The notes under the pieces: generated by a model | Told to the model about the DNA's origin: nothing | Database searches by the model: none | What the model saw: only the letters and a program-made list of their open reading frames with translations | In this document: positions 1 to 6,730 of the stretch, piece by piece | How the letters are laid out: every line of letters starts with the position of its first letter | Position numbering within the stretch: position 1 is the first letter of the stretch | Made by a program: the position numbers and the translations under genes | NCBI GenBank assembly: GCA_946184715.1 | Contig: CAMHGU010000035.1 | Coordinates: forward strand, 1-13,921 | DNA length: 13,921 nt | Direction: 5' to 3' | DNA from: an uncultured bacterium | GTDB taxonomy: Bacteria; Bacteroidota; Bacteroidia; Bacteroidales; Muribaculaceae

Positions 1-39
1 CAGCGGCTGTGCTCCTCAGCGAGGCGAGGGTAATAAGCA

Positions 40-69
40 GCAGGCCCCGGGCTGATGCCCGAGGCCTGC
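40..69 (-). terminator. Hairpin terminator downstream of ompA
   Basis: The arms at 40-52 and 57-69 pair over 13 positions around a 4-base loop. Read on the minus strand the only imperfect position is a U-G wobble; read on the plus strand the same position is a C/A mismatch. The structure is therefore best formed in the ompA transcript. It begins 37 bases past the ompA stop codon and is followed on the minus strand by a short, imperfect U-rich stretch (TGCTTATTA), so termination may be less than complete. No gene could be identified in bases 1-39. Confidence 0.7.
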
Positions 70-106
70 GTTAGAATTCGATTAAGAGGTTATCTCAAGG
101 GTGAGA

Positions 107-1330
107 TTACTTCTTGTCATCGATGATAGTTGCGATAGCAACACGGTTCCAGCTGGGTTCGCTGAAGAGGTCACCCACGCCCTGACCACCGGCTTCGATG
201 CGGTTAGCGTCGATCTTGTAGGTCTTAACGAGCATGTTCTTCACAGAGTTGGCGCGAGCAATCGAGAGTTTCTCGTTGATTTCGCGGCTGCCTTCGGGTG
301 AAGCGTAACCCTTGATGTCGGCCTTAGCGTCCTTGTGGTTCTTGAGGTAGGTAGCAACGCGCTCTACATTGGGCTTCTGAGCAGCGTCGATAACCGACTT
401 ACCCTGACGGAAGTAAACAGCCGATTCCATGTTGTTAACATTAACCTTAACATCCGGGCACTCGGGGCACTTGCGCGAGAGGCACTCAGCGAGCTTAGCC
501 TGGAGGTCAGCGATAGTTGCGTTAGCAGCGCTGAGGTCGCGGTTAGCTTGTGCAAGCTGGTTGCGGAGGCTGTTGATCTGGTCGTTGAGAGCATCGATCT
601 CGTCCTGGTTGTAGGGACGGATAGTTGCAAACGAGTGAGTACCGTTGCTGTTCTTGAAGTGGTAAGTGAAACCGGCTTCGAGTTCGAACCAAGCGTCGTG
701 AGCGTTGAGGCGAGCGTGACGGCCACCTGCGCCCCACGAACGAGCTTCCATCTGAGTTGCACCTTCGAGGTTCCAAACAACGGCGGGCTGGAGAGTGAAT
801 GTCCAAGCTTTCTTCTTGCCGAGGTTGAAGTTGAGGTTAAGACCGGTCTTTACCGATACAGCGCTGTTCGACGCACCGAGTTCGTTGCCAGGGATGCTGC
901 TGTTGAGTGTCCAGCCACCAAGTGAGTGGAGCCAGCCGATACCACCGACAGCTTCGATTTCGAATACACGGGGAGCACCCTTGTAACCTGCGAAGAGGTT
1001 CATGAAGTTGATGCGACCGAGTAAGCTTACGTTAGTTGCGTCGAAGACGGTCTTTGTGCGATAGAGAGGAGCATATTCCTTCCAGTTGGGGTTGATGTAG
1101 AAGTTGCCTTCGAGAGTAACACCAAACGCGGGGGTTATGTCCTTGTTGATCGTAATACCAACACCTGCACGCATGTCCTTGAAGAACTTGTGACCCTTAA
1201 TAGGGGTGTAGGCGATACCATGGATACCAACCGACCAGTTGTCAAAGAATCGTGTACCTGCATCAGTTGGCTGAGCTTGTGCCGAAACACATACTGCCAT
1301 AAGTGCGACAGCTACTAAAATTTTCTTCAT
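107..1330 (-). CDS. OmpA-family outer membrane protein
   Basis: This 407-residue protein has a signal peptide (about residues 1-20, ending AQAQ), a predicted N-terminal beta-barrel (about 25-230, alternating aromatic/hydrophobic strands), a predicted coiled coil (about 240-282), a cysteine cluster (C283, C288, C291) and a C-terminal OmpA-like domain (about 305-400). The peptidoglycan-associated signature N-x2-L-S-x2-R-A-x2-V-x3-L is complete at 352-367. It is likely an outer-membrane protein that tethers the membrane to the cell wall. The aspartate usually found in the GxTD segment is absent: the segment reads GYASPEG at 341-347, with serine 344 in that place. The ATG start is followed by a good signal peptide and lies about 35 bases below a Bacteroidetes-type promoter; a hairpin follows the stop. 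It appears to be monocistronic. The family call is sure; the specific role is inferred. Confidence 0.95.
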   Translation of the reverse strand: MKKILVAVALMAVCVSAQAQPTDAGTRFFDNWSVGIHGIAYTPIKGHKFFKDMRAGVGITINKDITPAFGVTLEGNFYINPNWKEYAPLYRTKTVFDATNVSLLGRINFMNLFAGYKGAPRVFEIEAVGGIGWLHSLGGWTLNSSIPGNELGASNSAVSVKTGLNLNFNLGKKKAWTFTLQPAVVWNLEGATQMEARSWGAGGRHARLNAHDAWFELEAGFTYHFKNSNGTHSFATIRPYNQDEIDALNDQINSLRNQLAQANRDLSAANATIADLQAKLAECLSRKCPECPDVKVNVNNMESAVYFRQGKSVIDAAQKPNVERVATYLKNHKDAKADIKGYASPEGSREINEKLSIARANSVKNMLVKTYKIDANRIEAGGQGVGDLFSEPSWNRVAIATIIDDKK

Positions 1331-1367
1331 TTCTCAAATGTTTACAATAATACTTTAAAAACCGTGA

Positions 1368-1398
1368 CAAAATTAATACTTTTTTTCATTTCCTACAA
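1368..1398 (-). promoter_or_regulatory. Promoter of ompA (Bacteroidetes type)
   Basis: On the minus strand there is a -7 box TAATTTTG (1368-1375) and a TTG -33 element (1396-1398), separated by 20 bp, as in the published Bacteroides consensus. The predicted transcript start is near 1364, giving a leader of roughly 33 bases. A 7-bp inverted repeat (1388-1394 and 1407-1413) brackets the -33 element and could be an operator. Confidence 0.7.
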
Positions 1399-1413
1399 AA
1401 TTTTTCAGGAAAT
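1388..1413. promoter_or_regulatory. Inverted repeat around the ompA -33 element
   Basis: ATTTCCT (1388-1394) and its perfect reverse complement AGGAAAT (1407-1413) are separated by 12 bp, with half-site centres 19 bp apart. The spacer contains the -33 TTG. The position fits a dimeric regulator site, but the surrounding DNA is AT-rich and a 7-bp repeat can occur by chance. Confidence 0.3.
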
Positions 1414-1533
1414 ATGACGTTATGCGGGCCTAAATGCCTAATATTTGGGGTAAAATGGTGGGGAATTTGGCGATTTTGGCTCCGACGCGAGGCTGTCGGC
1501 GGGAATTCGGGCTCTATTATATATAAGGTGTAG

Positions 1534-1578
1534 ATAACGGAGCGCCACCGGCTTGGAGGCGGGTGGCGCTGTCGTTAT
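1534..1578 (-). terminator. Long hairpin downstream of the NagB-like/LmbE gene
   Basis: The inner arms AGCGCCACC (1541-1549) and GGTGGCGCT (1562-1570) pair perfectly over 9 bp. The outer arms ATAACG (1534-1539) and CGTTAT (1573-1578) add 6 bp across a small internal loop. It lies 28 bases past the stop of the minus-strand gene ending at 1607. The following minus-strand sequence is CTACACCTTATATATAA rather than a clean U run, so it may be a factor-assisted terminator or a 3'-end stabiliser. Nothing else with coding potential was seen between 1331 and 1606. Confidence 0.55.
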
Positions 1579-1606
1579 GAGGGCGGAAAGGAAATTCACG
1601 CGGGGG

Positions 1607-3595
1607 TTACTGGCGGCGGAGCTGCTTATACTCTACGAAGGCTTCGATGGCTTCGTAGCTGGCGAGGCCGAGGTCGGAGTAGAGGTGGGCGGTGCCGCGG
1701 TTGCGGTCCTCGGCGCGCTGCCAGAAGAGGCGCTCATCATCGCCGAGGTAGGGGGCGTTCTCCATCTGCGACTGGTGCTTGAGGATGGAGTTGCGCTTGA
1801 AGCGCAGCTCTTCGGGGCTTAGTGGCACGGCCATCTCGATGTGGTCGATTTCCCACTCGGCCCAGGCGCCGCGATACATCCACACACGGCAATCGCGGAG
1901 CCACTCCTCATCGGACAGCTCGTCGAGGGCGGCAAGCACGGCGTCGGTGCAGATGCGGTGGGTGCCGTGGGGATCGGCGAGGTCGCCGGCCACGAAGATC
2001 TGGTGGGGCTTAACCTCTTGCAGCAGTTGCTTGATGATTGCCACGTCGCGCTCGGCGAGGTCGCCTTTCTTCACCATTCCGGTCTCGTAGAAGGGCAGGT
2101 TGCAGAAGTGGACGTTCTCGTGCTTGACGCCGATGTAGTTGCAGGCAGTAGCGGCTTCACACTGGCGTATGATGGTCTTGAGGCGGCGTACGGGCATTAT
2201 GTCGATGTCGGCCGCGGTTTTTCGGGCTATGAAGTCGCGTATCTCGTCGAGCTTAAGCTCCATCTGTCGGCCGCCGAGGCCGTCTTCGTTGTGGAGCTTG
2301 TCGAGAACCATTACATAGCGCATCATATCCTCGTCGCCCACGGCGATGTTGCCGGAGGTCTCGTAGGCTACGTGCACGTCGTGCTTCTGGTCGACAAGGC
2401 GCTTGAGGGTGCCACCCATCGATATGACGTCGTCGTCGGGGTGCGGGCTGAACACCACCACCCGCTTGGGATAGGGCAGGGCGCGCTCGGGCCGGTAGGT
2501 GTCGTCGGCATTGGGCTTACCGCCGGGCCAGCCGGTGATGGTGTGCTGCAAGTCGTTGAATATCTTGATGTTGCAGTTGTAGGCCGAGCCGTAGATGGCC
2601 AGCAGCTCGCCCAGGCCGTTGTCGTTGTAGTCTTTGTTGGTGAGCTTGAGGATGGGCTTGCCGGTGAGGCGGCAGAGCCACACTATGGCGCGGCGGGTCA
2701 CCTTGTCGTCCCAGTCGCAGGAGGTCACCTTCCAGGGGCGCGAGATGCGGGTGAGGCGCTCCGAGGCAGGCAGGTCGATCACGAGCTTGGCGCGCGTGTG
2801 GTTCTGGAGGAACGATGCCGGCACAAGGTCGCTCATTCGCTCTTCCACCACTTTGTGAATCATATCGGCGCGGTTCTCGCCGAATACCATACACACGATG
2901 CGGGCCGCGGCGAGGATATTGCGCAGGCCGAGGGTGAAGGCCGTGGCGGGGATGGCGTCGGTGGTGTAGTCGTGGGCCACTTTGTGGAGAGTGGTGTTGC
3001 TCAGGTACACCAGACGGCAGTGGGAGCTGGGCAGGGAGCCTATGTCGTTGTAGGCTAAGGAGCCGGTTTCGCCCACTTCGCAGAACACGAGGTCGAGGCC
3101 GCCGAGGCGGTCGATTTCGGCCTCATACTCCTGGCAGCGCTCGTACACTTCGTCAATCGACATCGTGACGTCGAACGAGTGGATGTTGCCGGGCTTGATG
3201 TTGACGTGGTCGAAGAGCGCCGTGTGGAGGCGCTGCAGGGCTATCGGCTGCCGGTCGCCGGCGCTGTCGTATAGCTCCGTGAGGTTGAACACCGTCACCT
3301 TCGAGAAGTCCACTTTGCCCTCTTTGTGCATCTGCACGAGGCGGTCATAGACCATACACTCCGAGGCACCGCTGCTCAGGGCTATCGTGGCGTGCCCTTT
3401 GGCGGTGATGTTCTTGTTGATGATGCCGATGATCTTCTCGGCGGCGTATTCCACGCAGTCGGCCGTGGTCTCTTTGATTTTGGTGTAGATCTTCTCGTAG
3501 CGGGTAAGCGCGGCGAGTTCCACTTCGCCATCGGGGGCGTAGTAGCGCTGGGGGATGTGGTCGAGCCTTATCAGCGAGCTCAGATTGGCTTTCAT
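1607..3595 (-). CDS. NagB-like / LmbE (PIG-L) deacetylase fusion protein
   Basis: This 662-residue protein has an N-terminal domain of the glucosamine-6-phosphate deaminase (NagB) fold (about 40-280) joined to a C-terminal LmbE/PIG-L metal-dependent deacetylase domain (about 376-620). The LmbE domain keeps its zinc-site motifs: HPDDD at 385-389 and DPHGTH at 541-546. In the NagB part the equivalents of the E. coli catalytic residues are changed: FNLTEL (103-108) has Thr106 in place of Asp72, and GETGSLAYND (175-184) replaces GNDGHIAFNE, so Asp141 and His143 are lost. Deaminase activity is doubtful; the likely activity is N-deacetylation of an amino-sugar compound. Databases often name this family 'glucosamine-6-phosphate deaminase'. 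The ATG at 3595 was chosen because family members start similarly and a good promoter lies just upstream. The open frame continues to 3934, but that extension is low complexity and runs into the neighbouring gene. Confidence 0.9.
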   Translation of the reverse strand: MKANLSSLIRLDHIPQRYYAPDGEVELAALTRYEKIYTKIKETTADCVEYAAEKIIGIINKNITAKGHATIALSSGASECMVYDRLVQMHKEGKVDFSKVTVFNLTELYDSAGDRQPIALQRLHTALFDHVNIKPGNIHSFDVTMSIDEVYERCQEYEAEIDRLGGLDLVFCEVGETGSLAYNDIGSLPSSHCRLVYLSNTTLHKVAHDYTTDAIPATAFTLGLRNILAAARIVCMVFGENRADMIHKVVEERMSDLVPASFLQNHTRAKLVIDLPASERLTRISRPWKVTSCDWDDKVTRRAIVWLCRLTGKPILKLTNKDYNDNGLGELLAIYGSAYNCNIKIFNDLQHTITGWPGGKPNADDTYRPERALPYPKRVVVFSPHPDDDVISMGGTLKRLVDQKHDVHVAYETSGNIAVGDEDMMRYVMVLDKLHNEDGLGGRQMELKLDEIRDFIARKTAADIDIMPVRRLKTIIRQCEAATACNYIGVKHENVHFCNLPFYETGMVKKGDLAERDVAIIKQLLQEVKPHQIFVAGDLADPHGTHRICTDAVLAALDELSDEEWLRDCRVWMYRGAWAEWEIDHIEMAVPLSPEELRFKRNSILKHQSQMENAPYLGDDERLFWQRAEDRNRGTAHLYSDLGLASYEAIEAFVEYKQLRRQ

Positions 3596-3630
3596 AGTAT
3601 TGAGAGTTTTATGGTTTCGTTTGTCTATCG

Positions 3631-3661
3631 CAAATTTAGCGACTTGGGCCGACCTTTGCAA
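3631..3661 (-). promoter_or_regulatory. Promoter of the NagB-like/LmbE gene
   Basis: On the minus strand there is a -7 box TAAATTTG (3631-3638) and a TTG (3659-3661), 20 bp apart. The predicted start of transcription is near 3627, about 32 bases above the ATG at 3595. This supports the shorter protein and a transcription unit separate from the TPM cluster upstream. Confidence 0.7.
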
Positions 3662-3671
3662 CTTTTGCAGT

Positions 3672-3692
3672 AAAAATCCGCATCGGTTCGGA
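3672..3692 (-). terminator. Possible weak terminator of the lemA-TPM cluster
   Basis: Ten bases past the stop of the last TPM gene, the minus strand can form a 4-bp stem (TCCG with CGGA, 8-base loop) followed directly by five T residues. The U tract and position are right, but the stem is short, so read-through into the next gene is plausible. Confidence 0.3.
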
Positions 3693-3701
3693 CAAGCAAG
3701 G

Positions 3702-4520
3702 CTACCAGCTACCGCCGGCGCCGCCGCCGCTGAATGAGCCGCCGCCGTAGCTATAGTCGCTGCTCGATGAGGAACTACTGCTGCCGGAGCCGCCGGATGA
3801 TGAGTAATCGCTGTCGTCGTGCGCGACAACAGAGTCAGGCATGGGTGGCGGTGCGGAACGCCCGGTGCCGAACAGGAACCACTCGGTGCGCCACTTCCGC
3901 TCTTTGTTTCGCTGCTTGTTGTAAGCGATAGCACCGCCGCCGCCGAAGAATAAAAGTAGGGCGTAGATTGACACTATGGTTTCGGCGGTTTTGTTGTCCT
4001 CGTCGGCATTCAGCTCCTCAGGCGTGTAGGCAAATTCGCCCGAGACGATGCCCATAGTGACGTAGCACGCTTGACTGATGCCGCCGTAGTAGTCGTTCTG
4101 CTTGAAGCGCGGAATCACCTCATGGCGAATGATATGGGAGCACACACCGTCGCTCAGCACGCCTTCGAGGCCTATGCCCGGGGCGATAAACACCTCGCCT
4201 TTGGAGCTGGCTGTCTTGGGCTTCACGAGGATTACCACGCCGTTGTCCTTCTCGGCGTCGCCCACGCCCCATTCTTGGCCTATCTTGGTGGCCATCTGGG
4301 CGCGGTCGAGGCCGCCGAGGTCGGTCATCGTGACCACCACAATCTGATTGGTGGTGTTGCGGTAGTATGCACGGAGCGTGTTCTCAAGCTCCTGCGTCTG
4401 CTCGGCCGTGAGTATTCCGGCGAAGTCGTTGACAGCACGCGGTGGGTCGGGCACGGGCGGCACTTGCGCCCACGCCGTAGCTGCTACAAGTATCGATATG
4501 ATGAGTAGTACGTTACGCAT
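3702..4520 (-). CDS. Secreted TPM-domain (YgcG-type) protein, third paralogue
   Basis: This 272-residue protein has a signal peptide (about 1-19, ending AWAQ), a TPM domain (about 29-160, starting at AVNDFAGIL), one transmembrane segment (about 180-200), a basic stretch (KQRNKERKWR), then a Ser/Gly-rich tail with eight serines in a row ending GGGSFSGGGAGGSW. The TPM domain is predicted to lie in the periplasm. TPM domains occur in the thylakoid photosystem-repair protein TLP18.3, reported as an acid phosphatase, and in bacterial YgcG proteins of unsettled function, so no substrate is proposed. Over the TPM domain it resembles the paralogue at 5453-6211 more than its immediate neighbour; both share the DRAQMATKIGQEWGVG segment and a cysteine in the GxCSxIIR segment. 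Its start lies 18 bases below the upstream stop and no promoter was seen, so it is probably the last gene of the lemA operon. Confidence 0.9.
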   Translation of the reverse strand: MRNVLLIISILVAATAWAQVPPVPDPPRAVNDFAGILTAEQTQELENTLRAYYRNTTNQIVVVTMTDLGGLDRAQMATKIGQEWGVGDAEKDNGVVILVKPKTASSKGEVFIAPGIGLEGVLSDGVCSHIIRHEVIPRFKQNDYYGGISQACYVTMGIVSGEFAYTPEELNADEDNKTAETIVSIYALLLFFGGGGAIAYNKQRNKERKWRTEWFLFGTGRSAPPPMPDSVVAHDDSDYSSSGGSGSSSSSSSSDYSYGGGSFSGGGAGGSW

Positions 4521-4538
4521 AGCAGTTGCACGATTGGT

Positions 4539-5426
4539 TTACCATTTGCGATGCGCTCCGGCGCCGCTGAATTTGCCGCCGCCGAAGCGGTATTGGTCTT
4601 TCTCCTCCTCTTCGGGAGTGGTGTCGTCATCGTCGTCGAAGGTATCTTCCTCTTCCTCAGGCTCTTCCGGCTCATCGTCGATGTCGGTGGCAAGCGCCGC
4701 GGCTGTGGCCGAAGCTGCCGCGGTGGCGGCTGCGGCTGGGCCCTCTTTGCCGTCGGGCTTGGGCGCGGCGCCGGTGTCGGCCTCGGTAGCATCGGCGGCT
4801 TGCTGCTTCTTGTCGATCTTCTTGTTGCGACGACGCAACAGCCAGTAGGCGCCGAGGCCGCCACCCACGATGAGCAGGCCGGTGCCTATGCCGCCGCCGG
4901 TGTCTTTCTTCTCGCCCTTGGAGCTGTACTCCTTGCTCGAGATGTTGACGATATGCCCCACGGCGGCTTCTACGCCACCGAAGTAGTCGCCATCGGCGAA
5001 GTGGGGAATGATGACCTTGTCGAGAAGGTCGGCCACGGCACCGTCGGGCAGCGCGCCTTCGAGGCCTTCGCCCACGGCGATGCCTATGTCGCCACTCTCT
5101 TTAGCGGTCTTGGGCTTGATGAGGATTACCACACCGTTGTGGTTCACCTCGTCGCCCACGCCCCATTTCTGGCCTATGTCGGTTGCCAGCTGGTTGATGT
5201 CGCGGTCGGCAAGGTCGGCGAGGGTGACGATGACTATCTGATTGGAGGTGCGCTTGGCAAACGACTGCAGCGAATCCTCAAGGGCCTGTACGCGCTCGGC
5301 CGGCACGGAGTCGAACATATGGGCCAGGTCGTTGATGGCGCGCGGTGGTTCGGGCTTGTCGGGCACTTGCGCCCAAGCGCTAAAGCCGAGCAGCGCTATG
5401 GCTGCTGATAGGAGTATCTTTTTCAT
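4539..5426 (-). CDS. Secreted TPM-domain (YgcG-type) protein, second paralogue with acidic tail
   Basis: This 295-residue protein has a signal peptide (about 1-20, ending AWAQ), a TPM domain (about 30-160), a glycine-rich transmembrane segment (about 177-197) followed by RRRNKK, then an Ala-rich linker (230-246), a strongly acidic stretch (248-276, mostly Asp and Glu) and an end reading GGGKFSGAGAHRKW. The tail matches the other two paralogues in pattern (GGG-x-FSG-x-GA, terminal Trp) but is basic where theirs is Gly/Ser. The TPM domain is the most diverged of the three: it lacks the cysteine shared by the other two and has DRDINQLATDIGQKWGVG. The transmembrane helix and RRR suggest the acidic tail lies in the cytoplasm, unless topology is reversed. 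It starts 26 bases below the preceding stop, in the same presumed operon. Specific function is unknown. Confidence 0.9.
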   Translation of the reverse strand: MKKILLSAAIALLGFSAWAQVPDKPEPPRAINDLAHMFDSVPAERVQALEDSLQSFAKRTSNQIVIVTLADLADRDINQLATDIGQKWGVGDEVNHNGVVILIKPKTAKESGDIGIAVGEGLEGALPDGAVADLLDKVIIPHFADGDYFGGVEAAVGHIVNISSKEYSSKGEKKDTGGGIGTGLLIVGGGLGAYWLLRRRNKKIDKKQQAADATEADTGAAPKPDGKEGPAAAATAAASATAAALATDIDDEPEEPEEEEDTFDDDDDTTPEEEEKDQYRFGGGKFSGAGAHRKW

Positions 5427-5452
5427 ATATCTCTGAGATTAAATGCGATGAG

Positions 5453-6211
5453 TTACCAACTGCCGCCGGCGCCGCCGCCGCTGAACGAGCCGCCGCCGAA
5501 GCCGCCGAAGCCGCCGCTGCTGTGCGACGAGCTCCACGACGAGCTGCCGCCGCTGAATGCCGAGCCGCTGCCGAACACGATGGGGCCGCGCCCGCCGAAG
5601 CCGCTGCTGCCGTTATTTTTGTCGCGCGCGGCAAGAACAATCAGGGCTATAATTATGATGAGAGCTATGATGAGCCCTATTGCGTCGTCGCCATCGTCGT
5701 CCTCCTCTTCATAGGTGTATTCGCCGGCTGCCAGGGGCATTATAATGCTTAAAGCGTCACACACGCCACCGAAGTAGTCGTTCTCGCGGAAGTGCGGAAT
5801 GACGTTGTTGCGGATTATCGACGAGCAGGCTCCGTCGGGGATAGCGCCTTCAAGGCCTATACCGGGCGCGATAAATACCTCGCCGTTGGAATCGGGGGTC
5901 TTGGGCTTGATGAGCAGCACCACGCCATTGTCGTGGTCGGCTTTCCCCACGCCCCACTCCTGGCCTATCTTCGTAGCCATCTGGGCGCGGTCGAGGTCGC
6001 CGAGGTCGGGCAGCGTGACCACCACAATCTGATTCGACGTGCGCTTGGAGAACGCCACGAGTGTATCTTCAAGCGACTTCACCTGCTCGGGCGTGAAGAT
6101 GCCCGCGAAGTCGTTGACCAGTCGCGGCGGGTCGGGCTTGGCCGGTACCTGCCCCATCGCCGTCAACGCTATGGATAGCAGCAGGAGAAGGACTGAAATC
6201 TTAGTCTTCAT
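5453..6211 (-). CDS. Secreted TPM-domain (YgcG-type) protein, first paralogue
   Basis: This 252-residue protein has a signal peptide (about 1-21), a TPM domain (about 32-160) with NDFAGIF at its start and NGVVLLIKPKT in the core, an acidic patch (168-176) just before a strongly hydrophobic transmembrane segment (about 178-196), and a Gly/Ser-rich tail ending GGGSFSGGGAGGSW. The last 14 residues are identical to those of the paralogue at 3702-4520. The start codon overlaps the end of the upstream small TPM gene by 11 bases, in the sequence ATGAAGACTAA, so the two are probably translationally coupled. This layout (signal, TPM, helix, Gly-rich tail) is usual for YgcG proteins in Bacteroidetes; biochemical function is not established. 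Confidence 0.92.
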   Translation of the reverse strand: MKTKISVLLLLLSIALTAMGQVPAKPDPPRLVNDFAGIFTPEQVKSLEDTLVAFSKRTSNQIVVVTLPDLGDLDRAQMATKIGQEWGVGKADHDNGVVLLIKPKTPDSNGEVFIAPGIGLEGAIPDGACSSIIRNNVIPHFRENDYFGGVCDALSIIMPLAAGEYTYEEEDDDGDDAIGLIIALIIIIALIVLAARDKNNGSSGFGGRGPIVFGSGSAFSGGSSSWSSSHSSGGFGGFGGGSFSGGGAGGSW

Positions 6212-6641
6212 AGATTACTTCGTTGCTGAGCTCGTTGATGTCGTTGGCCAGGGGCGGGAAGTAGGCGGCGAGGCGCTGCCCTATGGAGTGGATGGCGGCG
6301 CAGAGCCCGTCGGCTTGCTCTCCGGCGGCCACGCGGGCGATAAGCTCGGCGCGTATGTCGTCCCAGAATCCCGATGGCACGCGATTGTTGATGCCGGTGT
6401 CGCCTATGATGGCCAGCACACGCGAGTTGGTGGCGATGTAGATGAGCACGGCGTTGCGCTGCATAGTGCGCCATAGCTCGTGGCGGTTGAAATGCTCGAT
6501 GGCGCGCTCCACGGGGTCGCCCGCCGGGCAGTCGCTCTCGATGTGGACGCATATTTCGCCCGAGGTGAGGCGCTCGGCCTCCTCAATAGCTCGGGTGACG
6601 CGCTTATGCTGCTCTTCAGGCAGAAATTCTCTTGGTCGCAT
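6201..6641 (-). CDS. Small cytosolic TPM-domain protein
   Basis: This 146-residue protein consists almost only of a TPM domain, with no signal peptide and no membrane helix. Recognisable segments are TSGEICVHIES near the N-terminus, RNAVLIYIA in the middle, GDTGIN and VPSGFWDDIR, and NDINELSNEV at the end. Small partners of this kind commonly sit beside LemA and a YgcG-type gene in Bacteroidetes, which suggests a shared process with one TPM protein in the cytoplasm and others in the envelope. It overlaps the next gene by 11 bases and starts 89 bases after lemA; a 15-bp hairpin sits in that gap, 18 bases above the ATG. Molecular role is unknown. Confidence 0.9.
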   Translation of the reverse strand: MRPREFLPEEQHKRVTRAIEEAERLTSGEICVHIESDCPAGDPVERAIEHFNRHELWRTMQRNAVLIYIATNSRVLAIIGDTGINNRVPSGFWDDIRAELIARVAAGEQADGLCAAIHSIGQRLAAYFPPLANDINELSNEVIYED

Positions 6642-6659
6642 TGTTCAGTCGTTGCTATT

Positions 6660-6701
6660 ATGAATAATGGGGGCCCGGGGATCGGCGCCCCCATTATTTA
6701 T
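6660..6701 (-). other. Strong stem-loop between lemA and the TPM genes
   Basis: Arms at 6660-6674 and 6687-6701 pair over 15 positions: a perfect 12-bp core AATAATGGGGGC/GCCCCCATTATT plus outer T-A, A-T and one G-T pair, with a 12-base loop. There is no long U run after it on the minus strand (TCATAATAGC). It may act as a partial terminator, or as an RNA-processing or stability element that makes lemA mRNA more abundant than the TPM part. Confidence 0.6.
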
Positions 6702-6730
6702 CGGGTTGCTAATTGTTGGCGTATAGGCGA

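Noticed and set aside
1482..1499. Small hairpin CCGAC/GTCGG upstream of the ompA promoter
   Set aside because: Only 5 bp with an 8-base loop, no T tract and no positional support.
1841..3058. Long plus-strand open frame (about 405 codons) opposite the NagB-like/LmbE gene
   Set aside because: Its composition (Val, Gly, Glu, His rich, no domain) is that of an antisense shadow of a GC-rich gene; the minus-strand protein has clear motifs and a promoter.
3596..3934. N-terminal extension of the NagB-like/LmbE frame
   Set aside because: The extra 113 residues are low complexity, overlap the end of the TPM gene at 3702 and the promoter at 3631-3661, and are absent from the known family start.
4551..5408. 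Plus-strand open frame (about 285 codons) antisense to the middle TPM gene
   Set aside because: It has no recognisable motif and is the mirror of a coding region with signal peptide, TPM domain and helix on the minus strand.
5453..5560. GCC-rich simple repeat at the 3' ends of the TPM genes as a non-coding repeat
   Set aside because: It is explained by Gly codons of the Gly-rich protein tails.
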